Positions 50,714-60,886 of a stretch of DNA of 64,000 nucleotides are shown piece by piece. The notes beneath the pieces are model-generated. The model was not told the DNA's origin. It ran no database searches and worked only from the letters and a program-made list of their open reading frames with translations. The first letter of the stretch is position 1, and every line of letters begins with the position of its first letter. Origin of the DNA: Cerrena zonata (taxonomy: Eukaryota; Basidiomycota; Agaricomycetes; Polyporales; Cerrenaceae). The translations under genes were made by a program, and so were the position numbers. The stretch is taken from contig JASBNA010000004.1 in assembly GCA_038087015.1 (NCBI GenBank), positions 1,302,001 through 1,366,000 on the forward strand, read 5' to 3'.

Positions 50714-52357
50714 TCATCGCTGGATAGCATGAGCCGCTTGCGCCTTTAGGGCTTCCTCATCCAGTTGGGCCCTGTGTGGATTGGCAGTGGTATTGCCCTT
50801 CGCCCGCATCTTGCATAGCGGACATAGTCGGTTGAATAATTCAACCATCGGCCATGTTATGGTCGCCTGGATGAAACGCGATCAGTAAAATGAGATCATA
50901 GCCTTGTAAGTTACGTACAATCCCTATTCGTCGCGACTCAAATAACATGGTCGATGAATTACCATGAGCTCTATGTGCGTAAACAAGAACGTCATAAATC
51001 TGAGGCTGGACAGGTACCCTCTCGAAAACGGCAGTAGACTGGTTGTCGTTCTCTTGAACGAAACCATTTCCACGACCTTCACCATCAGTCTGAACAATAT
51101 ACTGAGCTCTGAGCTTTTCCTCATCTGCAGGGTTCATGTTGAAGAAGGCATCCCGAGGTAACAATATCAGATGGCTTTTCCGTGAGCCAGCTCGGGCATG
51201 ATGGCATGTTGCCCACATCCGTAATCGAGGTGTGAGCTCTGCAACAGTACCTTCTGACACTGCTCGAGATATGAGAGCATAAGAATCCACAGGAAATGTT
51301 GCTGTTTCTCGTAGCTCCTGAGTGAGGCCGGTGACGAATCTCCCTAGCGCTTCGTCAAACGCATGTCTACTAGGCATCTCTATCGCATTAACAGTGCGAA
51401 GAGCCTGAATGACTGCATCAGGTAAAGGTGCGAATGCACCGTGTGTCCAGGGGTCAATATGAGGTGTAGTGACTATCATACCCTGTGAAAACGTGATGAG
51501 TGAAATGGAGCGCTAAGAAAAGACGTCCTCAATAGGGTATACATACCCAGGTGAAATTGCCATCTCCGGATTGGTGATAGACTTCAGAGTCCAGTTCCAT
51601 TCCATCGCCATCTAGAGGCGGTGTCCGCGGAGGGACATATTGTCGAATTTGAGGTTCTGTTCGAAGTTCGGATTTAGAACTATAACCACCAAAAGGACCT
51701 ATAATTCGTACCATGATCAGCACCGGTTCCAGGGCTACCTCTACCCTGACCTGCTGGCATATCCGACACTAAAAATGAGGCTGTCTTGGCGGCATACGGC
51801 GCCACGGGGCGATCTCGAGTATTCACGTGGTCGGATGGCACTTTGTGCCGCTTCTTGGGAGTATAGTTGCACTCCGTCTCGTTTTCCTCCGCACAATGAT
51901 TGCATACTGGGAGATTTCGGTCGCACTGGGTAGAATGGGTTAGAAAATGGACTAGTGGATCGAATTAGGTAATAGAGGTAACCTTCAGATTCTTCAATCG
52001 ACATCGGTCGCATCTTGGAATGCCCCTATGGGCAGGAGTGGGTAGCGGGGTATATCTGCATTCTCTGCCATTTGCCCATGAGCAGTGATTACACTGAGGA
52101 AGGAGACGGTCGCACTATAGAGTAGAGTGGATTATTGAATAACATACAAGGGTTCAATGAATGAAGGAACTCACTTTGAGGTTGTTTAGTCGACAATGAT
52201 CACATCGTGGCTTTCCTCTACGACCTTTCCACTGAGACTGGCGAGCCATGTAGACTTTTGGATTTGGTATTCGAATGGTGAGTTGCCCGTCGTCGCCAGA
52301 ATCGCCAACGGATTCGGTACCATCCGGGACATCTGGTAATTCGGCCAAACCGGACAT
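50714..52357 (-). CDS. Protein with two Zn2Cys6 clusters and a C-terminal H2C2 motif
   Basis: Predicted DNA-binding protein. From the ATG at 52357 a linker leads to cluster 1 (CDHCRLNNLKCDRLLPQCNH, continuing to the sixth Cys, C-X2-C-X6-C-X6-C-X2-C-X7-C) and, 14 residues on, cluster 2 (CDRCRLKNLKCDRNLPVCNH, same spacing). Each cluster is split by an intron after NNLK/KNLK (first donor at 52174). A likely 46-base intron (near 51707-51752) joins DMPAGQ to PFGGYSSKSEL. The central part of about 200 residues is unrecognised. The C-terminus has AHRAHG (His codons 50973-50975, 50964-50966) and, after an intron, LCPLC (Cys 50822-50824, 50813-50815), in HHCC order with about 29 residues between, as in integrase zinc modules. 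Stop TGA 50714. The usual fungal transcription-factor middle homology region is not evident. Confidence 0.7.
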
Positions 52358-54266
52358 AGATCGAAGCTTACTATGCTGAGTTGTGTGATGATAGTTGTTT
52401 GAGGACGCTGTGGAAAGTTTGTGAGCATAATCCGCCACTGGGTTAACTGCGCACTGGCAGACGTACTGACCAATCAACGACAAGTCAACCAGGGGCAAAT
52501 AGCTCTTTTAAGTCAGGAGGAGTATGAAAGGGTAAAGAAAATGAAGCACGGAGGGAACAAAGAAGAGAATTGAAGGAGGCAACCGTGGTCAGAGAATGGT
52601 TTCAGGCAAGCAAGTTTACTTTGTTCACTCGTAAGAAACCAAATTGGGCAGACGAACTTGGTGAGAAGTGTGACTGTCACACGTTGGTGCCAAAAATGGC
52701 ATGTGTGTTCGCAATTTTCGCCCCTCCTTCTGGCCCCATTTGTCTCTTCCGCCTCACACTCCGTCAATCTGCCAGCTATACATCCATTTTAACTCCATTA
52801 AACAGTTGCTTTCGTTCTTTCCGAAGCTCGGAACGATCCCAATGCTTGAATGTAGGGTCTAGAATTTGATATCGATGGAGGCCCAATCCTAGGTTGCCTA
52901 TTATGGCTCGTGTGGTCTGTGTGGACCAACAAGTTTGGATTCTCAGGCAACGGACGGCATTTTCCGGCCCCCTGTTCTTGATAGACATCTCCGTCACGGT
53001 ACCGCCAGCTTCCGTCCCGCTCATCTCTTTACGATGGATACCTATGTGGACACCGAGTGAACAAATTGTTTACCATCCGCGAGGCCATCGTACGGCAGCA
53101 GTGTCCTGCGATGTTTCGTCTCGATTGTCTGAAGAAGGCCGCCATTCCCATTCGGGTGCACTTTCTATCAATATGTCTCGGACATCAAACATGACATCAT
53201 GCATCCGAAGAGTAGTATGTAACCATAAGTACTTCTTTCATCACAATAATGCTCAACTGCCAGCGAGTCATGAACTATTGACTAGACTGTTACCTACTGC
53301 TACTCTTTCTTCTGTGTATCGCCCTATTGCGTGTAATCTCTATTTCTACCTCACGGGAAGCATACCGCGGGTGGATTCGGATGGATACAAGGCACCTTTG
53401 TTCAGGGTTGTTCAAGTTGACGACATATCTGAAATAACTATTGGTGTGGGTCCTTAGCTCCCCTCCCACACTCGAATGGTCATCTGAACTCCAGGAAGCG
53501 CACATTGTGTGCTACTGTGTGACGATGGATAGGATCGGCTCCGTTCGCTCGCTTCCTGTCATGGCAAGATGTTAAGTGGGTAACTCGGACCTATCATGAA
53601 TGCCCCAATAGGACATCTAAGCTGCTCAGGGAGACTCAGGGTCGTTGTCAGTTGTAGGTAACTAACAGAGATGATCGAGAGATAAAAACTAACATAGTCT
53701 TCTTCCAGCATAGATCCCGTCTCAACAGCAACATAGTTACTGATGGCAATTACCTTGTAATCCGTTCAAACGGGGAGAGATTTTCTCTGTTCCATGTGGT
53801 TGGCCTTCGTTCCTGATAGACAGCTGCGGTTACATCATCTAGGATCTACCCATCCTCAACTGACCGCATGGTTTCAGAAACAAGATGTTGTCCACATGAG
53901 TATTTTAAGACCTTTAATGAGCTATAGCTCGAGTACGTTGGAAACGTACTACAGGTGGTGCTCGTGCGTTGCTCGTGCGCATATCTTGTGAATTGGTGCA
54001 AAAGGTACGTTACCTGAGAGTGCTGCGGGGTCTTCATCCAGTTGCGATAGGCTACATCCTGATACTTCCTTCCTTCTGGAATATCACAAGCATTTATCAC
54101 CGCTCACAAGTTCTATTTTTAGGATGGTTCCTGTAGTCACTGAAAGTATAAGTACTCAAACATTGTTTGGCGACCTACGCACCCTGCAGCTCATTTGACC
54201 TTGCTAGGTGTTTTCACGTCTCCCTCACATTCCGTGTTCCCCTCACTTACACACTCTTTTGAAAAA
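52358..54266. other. Gene-poor stretch, 1.9 kb
   Basis: It begins with the leader of the Zn2Cys6 gene, which likely has a 59-base intron (GTACGT...CACAG, about 52388-52460). A plus-strand frame at 52894-53457 (187 codons, ATG) is open but has no recognisable feature; it may be chance. No repeat or RNA gene is seen. Confidence 0.4.
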
Positions 54267-55277
54267 ATGTTCGCTTCAACGACTGCCCTCCTTGCTTTAA
54301 GCATCATTTCTGCCGCAACGGCAGGTTTTGCAGCACCCTTGGCTAAAAGGGCTGTTACATTCTTTGACCCGGTCGCGGGAGGCGGTTCGTGGCTTGACAA
54401 TGCAGGCAGCGGTGGAGAACCTCTGAATGTAAGTACTTAATTGATTAAGTCGGACGTAAACTGAACCAGGGGGTCTTTGATAGGTCATTGTTTCTGGCTT
54501 GAGTTCTCCTGCTGTCCTTACTGACGATGGTATCGTCAATTACGCACGAGCTATCGGCTTGTAGGTAACCGCTGAAGTAGTCGTTGTCACACTACTAATA
54601 TTGTCACTTAGCTCCACCGAATGCTTTGGTCTTCACTCAGGTACTCCCCAAACTGCTAACCTGGGCGATGGGAATGGCTGGGTCGATCAAACAATCGAAC
54701 TTCGTCAAGATTACGGTAATGCCGACGTTGGTACTTGTCTCGAGAGTGTGATTGGAGGCAATCATTTCAGGTCTATTCGATTGTTCCCTTTGGTATCCGT
54801 CGGATGCTGATGATCGTTGTGCAGGGTTTTCCGTCAAAATGGTGCAAGTGCCAATAGTGGTGCCCTCTTCCTTGCGTAAGTCATCACGTCTTCACCCGTT
54901 GAAGAGGTATTTAACCCCCCAATGATTATAGGGTTTCCAAGGAGGAAAATGTATTTGAACACCACACTATCGTTTCGGATGGTTACAATGTCGGACGGTA
55001 AGTTATTTCTGAAGTACTGGTCGTACTTATCTGATTTTCAACACGCAAAAAGAAATGAATTGGTAGCAGCCGCAACTGGCTCTCATAGCTTCGGCGGTGT
55101 CAAATACGTGACGACTGCGCAGTCACTTCCGAACGAGATGCCTTCCGGATCGAGCGGTGTTAATCACGGTATGAAGTATATCCACTTACATGCAATGCTC
55201 TCAATACTCATACTTGACTCTCCGTAGGTATCGCTGTTGATGGAACCGTTGTGCTGCTTACGGTCACTATCCAATAA
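54267..55277 (+). CDS. Secreted protein of unknown function
   Basis: An N-terminal signal peptide (MFASTTALLALSIISAATAG) is followed by a dibasic site (LAKR), fitting Kex2 processing. The mature part (about 200 residues) contains GGSWLDNAGSGGEPLN, GLSSPAVLTDDGIVNYARAI (core), GDGNGWVDQTIELRQDYG and IGGNHFRVFRQNG; the last part has SSGVNHGIAVDG. I recall similar secreted proteins in agaric mushrooms, without known function. Beta-rich character is likely. Five short introns interrupt it. Stop TAA at 55275. Convergent with DBF4. No glycosidase or protease signature was seen. Confidence 0.7.
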
Positions 55278-55569
55278 AGCTTTCATCCCGAGGAATTTCT
55301 GTATTTTACTTTGTGAGAGTAGTTGCCCGAACATATATATACCCAGATACCAGTGCATGATTATTGACGTGATAAAACGACGTGTTGGTGATTGTACAAT
55401 GGTGTGAATGCAAGAGTCCAGAACTGATGTGGCTGGTATGTGACATGGAAAGAAGAGAGTAGGGTCGAAGTCATGAAGAACCATAGAAATCCGAATTGGG
55501 AGACATAACGGGGCATAGAGTAAACCAAGGGATATGCAAGGAGGATATGAAGTGACGGATGTGAGTAAG

Positions 55570-57550
55570 TTACAAGGTGTCATCGTCCACCCAATCACCC
55601 CATTGGACATCTCAACCGCCATATCTTCCGACGGCAAAGCGTGCTCGTCGGTGAATCTATCCTGGGATATCTTCCAACTTTGTCGTTCGGCCGTGACTTC
55701 TTGTAACGTACGGCGTCTGACTCTAGAGAGTACACGATCGAGTGAAGCAAAGTTGGAATCGTCGGTGGCAAATTTACGATGTTTACGTCCAACAATATGC
55801 TATAAGGGGATAATTAGTCACCGTACTCGGCATATAGTGTTTAACAGTACAGCTTACCGAGGAGAAGTCTTCAAACTTGGTTCTACAACTCTCGCAATAT
55901 CCCGGCTTCATACCTTCTTCACGCTTTGGCAGGCGAAGTGTATTGGTACTTCGGCTCTTCCGTAGCAGCATGTTATTCCGCTTTTCTGGAATCGGCGGGG
56001 GTCCCATTACGTTCTCCTTCTTGGCAGCTGAGGTTGTGACGAGAGAAGCCCGACGCGACGTAACAACTTGTTGCTGCATCAGACCCTTGAGGTTGGAATT
56101 GAGTTGAGATTGACGGAAAGAATGTCCCGCGGTCGAGGTGGTACCAGTCGTCGACGTAACACTGACACTGTTACCCGAGGCTGCCATGTATGTGCCCGAA
56201 GCCAAGTAACCCGACGCATTGGCAGAGGCATTCTCTTCGTCGAATTCAGCGTCCAAGTCTATGAAACCACCACCTCCAGCTTGCGGGAATGAAGCACGTC
56301 GTTGGAGGTTATTCATTGATACTGATCGCCGAAGGTCCCCGTTACGTTGAGACTGCTGTTGTGCGCGTTTCTTCTTTTCCGCTACAAGAAGCCGAGCCTT
56401 CCTACGTTCGCGTTCCCATTCTCGTTCAGCTTCCATCTTGTCAGCTTTCTCTCGTCGGCGTTCCTCCCGATCGTTATATTCCACGAACGGCCCTCGGGCT
56501 TTAGGATGACAGTGGAGAATCGGCCACGATCCCTTCTCCTGTCCATCCTGGTCTCGTTGAACAGGATATTCTAAGGCAGCAATAGTTGCGAGTTCCTGGT
56601 TCATGTCCTCCACCAAGACATAATAACTAGACTTCGAGAAGTAGATGTAGTCGTTACGCTTCTGCGTAGGATCACGTTCGGCGGTGCCATGTATACGCTC
56701 AGCCTCTAGAAGTCGAGTGAGAGAGCGCTCGCGAGGCCCAGAGAGGCCATAAGATGGATTTGGTGCGGAGGAGGTTCCTGGTAGACATGAGGGGGGAGCA
56801 CTACAGCGATTTAGGACACTCTCCAGCTTCTCGAGACTCCATATCTTGATGTCAAACGTCATGGCTTTCTTTACCAGGTGATCACCCGGTAATGTAGCCG
56901 GGACATCTTTGGTATTTCTGTAAGAGTAGGGAGTTGAAGTTGAGATCCATCAGCTGGGTACGATCTCATGTACGAACCTATTTTTGAGTTTGATAGGGCT
57001 CCGAAGGAGGGAAGTGGACGGGCTGTCTTTGGACTGCAATTTCGAGGAGTTCTCTTTATTGGCAAATGATTCCGCAGATTGAGAGGTAATTAGGTGAGTG
57101 AGCTCCTTGGAGAAGAAGTCTTCAACGCGCTATTAGCAGAGTACGCGTCAGTATAGCTTGTTAGGGGAGATGGTGTAGCGTACGCACTGCACCCATTCGT
57201 TGCACTCTGTCTGTCAGTCGTTCGCAAAAAGCGATCGCCTCCGGATTGGCAGCATCTGGATCAAAGTAGAAGACCCAACTGGGGAATGCACGCGTATATT
57301 TTACTCTAAACTCTGTTTCTCTCTCGGCACGTCTCCGTTCCTTGTCCTTCTTCGACTCCTCACGATTTTGAGTTTGGGCGAGTGACTGGTCAACACCTCT
57401 TGGCCGTTTGGCCGACTGTAACACATCATGCACAATTTCCGGCGACCGAGAGCGTTTGGTAGAAGGTGGCTTCGTTGTTGGTACCGAGGAGGACGAGACC
57501 TGGTGAGAGAAAGGACGTATGGCAAGAGGATGTCGAAGAATTGCTGCCAT
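55570..57550 (-). CDS. DBF4: DBF4, regulatory subunit of the Cdc7 kinase
   Basis: Dbf4 activates Cdc7 kinase (DDK), which fires replication origins by phosphorylating MCM. From the ATG at 57550: a Ser/Arg-rich lead, a BRCT-like motif N region (PSWVFYFDPDAANPEAIAFC, RVEDFFSKELTHLIT), then motif M (YYVLVEDMNQELATIAALEYP, core LVEDMNQELATIA). A Lys/Arg/Glu helix and Ser-rich linker follow. Motif C is a zinc finger YCESCRTKFEDFSSHIVGRKH (C-X2-C...H-X5-H) split by an intron. The C-terminal end is unclear: the frame stays open to 55164, which would overlap the convergent gene, while one base shift at the GGGG run near 55600 gives DWVDDDTL and a stop at 55570-55572, the end used here. Confidence 0.88.
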
Positions 57551-57983
57551 ACGAGCAGAGTTGGGCCTATATCCTTTCCAGACTGACAGCCACGAGTATG
57601 AGAAGTAACAAGAAGAGATAAACAAGAAACGGAATGGAGAAATGGGCGTAAAGGAGAGAGCTAAAGTTGCAGAACAAACCAGGCGCGACTTGGGCGCTTT
57701 TCTCTTTCCGCCTCACCAACAGTGTCAATTTGGTGTCAATATTATGCAAACAACCGTCTGGCTCACCTCATTCTCAACTGACTGAATGGAACCGACAGAA
57801 TAATCTGTATTATTTTAAAATATACCCAATTTTCATTCTTTAGTATCTTTGCATTTGTTCTCATTTGAGACGCGTTCATGTGCCACGTGAGAAAAACGTG
57901 ACCGCGTTCGAGCTGCAGGATCGGTATGCTCAAGTGAGACTTGGAGTTTGCTTGGAGTCGCTCACTAGATATCTACAGTCAAC
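57551..57983. promoter_or_regulatory. Divergent promoter region, DBF4 / gamma-tubulin complex gene
   Basis: 433 bp between start codons. One MCB box ACGCGT at 57870-57875, a CACGTG at about 57892 and GGCGCGAC near 57683 are present. DBF4 is a G1/S gene in yeasts, so the MCB may be functional, but one copy is weak evidence. Confidence 0.45.
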
Positions 57984-60886
57984 ATGCCCGTCGGAGAGCC
58001 TGCCTGGTATGCAGATCGGAATCCCTTGGACGGTCTGCATCTCAAGTCCCCGTACGAGGATGAACCCGCCTTCGTACTCGCGCCCCTATCCCTGGAGACG
58101 CGGCCTGGTTTTCGGGTAGCAATATTGGCCGACAGGCCACAGAATCCTATTCTCGATACTTTGAATCTTTCTCGCGAAGATAGACCGATGTCATCACGAG
58201 GGATGACTCTCACTACCCTTCTGCAGGATGCTAGTCCTAATCACGGAGGATTACAAGCTGCCGATGTGCAAGTCCGTCGCAATAACCAACCGGCAAGTTG
58301 TTGTATGGTCAGGTCTATATATGCACTCTAAAAACTGTACAGAATAATGCTCTGAGCTGGAACTTGCTGAAGAAACACTCGGGATCTATCTCTAAAGAGG
58401 CAGCCCTCCTTTCGGAACAGTCTAGTTTCCGGTTGTCTGCTATTCGATATCAGTAAGTGTATGTGCGGTCTCATTCCGCGTGTCGGTTTAAACAGACATT
58501 GCCATAGTATCGACCCTATACTCAAGGACCCCCGCGTGTTCACCCGATACTGCACAATTGAAGAGCTTCTCGCATCCTTATGTTTAGTGCTAACGGGTTT
58601 ATCCTCGCCACTTTATGTCTGGGATATCGATTCTGAGTCCTTCCGATTACGTGGTGCCGTTGGACATGAAGAAGGGAATTTGATATTGATAGGTAGTGAC
58701 GACGTAGTCAGCTCTAGGTAAGCGTTCAACAATTTACGGTACTCCTATATTTACACCACGCTCTACATAGTCTTTTGAAGCGATTTCTCACCATTGGGAC
58801 CATCATTCGGCAGCTTTCTTCATTCGTGAATCGGGAGAAGTAAGTTGCATTCCTTCTACTGAGGGTTACTACTTCATTGCGTATTACTAGATCATCGGAT
58901 TCAGTGCTCAACGCATTCACGTCGGCAGTCGGATTTGTTCTGCAATACGTCGCTGGTACTGTAGAGGTAAACTTACCTAAGTCTACAGTAGACGGTAATT
59001 CTACTAGCTCCCAATCATTGGCAGCATGGTGGTCAGAGTTTGCCGGACTAGAGGCGATGTTATTAGATTTGTCTGCATTGTGCATATATGTGCGTTCTGT
59101 TTACCTAGTTACTTTTCGTCATCTGATATCGTTTACCATGCACTAGTTCAGTCAGATCGCTGTATCTGCCTCTAGCCCTTCGACGTGTCTCCTCTCGCAC
59201 CTATATGTCCAACTCGATTCGTACATCAGGACCGCATCTCCCCATCTTTCGAAAGCGCTATTCGCATACATCCTTACCGCGACCTCCCATGTGTACTTCA
59301 AGCGCATTGCAGCGACCGTTGGGTATGGCACATCGAACGAAACTTACGTTTTTGAACAAGCGGCCATCAAGTCGGAGGAGGACGAACCTTCTGCTGATGA
59401 GACCCGTCAGAGCCTGGTATATCCGTCCTTCTTCTCACCTCCCATGTGCCATTCGATCACTGTCGCTCAGAAGTCTCTGAAATTGTTGAAGATCGCTAAC
59501 ATCACATACCGATCATCTGGCTTCTACAACTCTACATCTGATATTGATTGGATTTGGACTGACGATGCTCTCCGAAGTCTGTTCTCCTATCAACGTCTCC
59601 CTGTGTCCGGTACGACGACAAGCAACAACCTTCTTGAGCGACATTTTCCTAGCAAACATGCGTATCCCGAGCTATTGTCCCCTTTCCGTACCTTCGATCT
59701 TGATCCTGGCTGTATCACTACACGATTGGCCTGGCGAAGGGTCGTCGGCTACGTTTAACCAGTTCCTCGAAGTTTTTCCTGTCGAATTACCGGATATCAC
59801 ACCTAGCCTCCAGTTGCTTTCTCAAACTGTGACTAGCCCCTTGCTCACGCATGTCAACTCTATCTCAAGGTCCTTGGTGGATGTATTCCTCTCCGCATCT
59901 AGTCCATATCATCTCCTTCTCATTTGAATCTGTTGAAGTCATATCTCCTTATGACATCATCTGCATTCAAACTTCAGTTGCAACAGGCCCTTTTTGCCTT
60001 CGGTGCTTCAGCAGCTGATGGTGGATCTGAGGATCATTGGGTGCCTGGACTATCTTCAAAGCTTACTGCTTCTGGCTCATGGCCACCAGCCGGTTCAAGT
60101 CTCAGCCTTTCTCTGCGCACTGTTATTCTTGATGCATTGGCTCAAGAATATGATGAAAATAGAGTCCTAACATGTGCAGTCACCCAGAAGATTGTGAAAG
60201 AGGCTGAGTGGAGATTGGGCTTTGCTATTCAAGATCTGCCTACAGACTCTGGTCATGCACAGTGGCTTAATGCAAGAGGTTAGTTTATTGGTTCTTTCTC
60301 AACAGTCTATCAGTATCTGAATAAGAGTTATATTTAGCTATTCAGTAAGTACACTCAAGAAGTTTGCTTGATAATCAATTAACCTACAATCTAAAAAGGG
60401 CATTGGATTTCCTCTATCTGGATTATAATCCTCCAAAACCTTTGGATGCTGTTATCACACCATCTATTCTCTCCAAGTATCACAGGATTTTTGTATTTTG
60501 TCTAAGACTAATGAGAGGTAAAGTGTCAGTGTCTGCTTCCATATTATCAGAAGCTAATAGTATCAATAGTTGAAAGTGTTTTGCAGTCATTAACCTATGC
60601 TAGCAAGAGCTCTTTTCATCTCCAAAGTCAGGAGTTAGCTCAGATTTTTCAACATTTCAAATTTATGGCAAATTCCTTTATATCAACTTTGTCTAATTAT
60701 ATTTTCACACATGTTATAGGTGGATTTTTTGACAAGTTTCTTCAGGATTTTGTCACAGAGGGTTCTATAATAGCCTTTGATAGTGTGGAGGATTTGAAAA
60801 ACTTACATTCTCAGGTCTTAGATAATATTCTTTCTGCTTGCCTGTTAAGATCTCATCTCAAATCCACTGCAAAAGTATCTTTATGA
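57984..60886 (+). CDS. Gamma-tubulin complex component (GCP/Spc97-Spc98 family), frame broken once
   Basis: Component of the gamma-tubulin complex that nucleates microtubules at spindle poles. Many short introns. The N-terminal GRIP1 part includes YCTIEELLASLCLVLTGLSS (core) and FVLQYVAGTVEV. A clean 52-base intron (59690-59741) joins SPF to RSSATFNQFLEVF. The C-terminal GRIP2 part has NLLKSYLLMTSSAFKLQLQQ, KIVKEAEWRLGF, ALDFLYLDYNPPKPLDAVI (core), PSILSKYHRIFVFCLRLMR and VLDNILSACLLRS, all typical of GCPs. At about 59915-59925 the frame is lost by one base between SSPYHL and HLNLLKSYL, with no possible intron. From about 60120 to its end the gene lies in CpG-free DNA, yet splice sites and frame are kept. 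Whether it is GCP5/6- or another GCP cannot be told. Stop TGA about 60884. Confidence 0.75.

Noticed and set aside
52358..52498. N-terminal extension of the double Zn2Cys6 protein
   Set aside because: It starts with TTG and overlaps a good 59-base intron (GTACGT...CACAG) that would break the frame; the ATG at 52357 is preferred.
52894..53457. 187-codon plus-strand frame
   Set aside because: No motif, no intron pattern and no neighbour logic; kept only as a remark in the gap entry.
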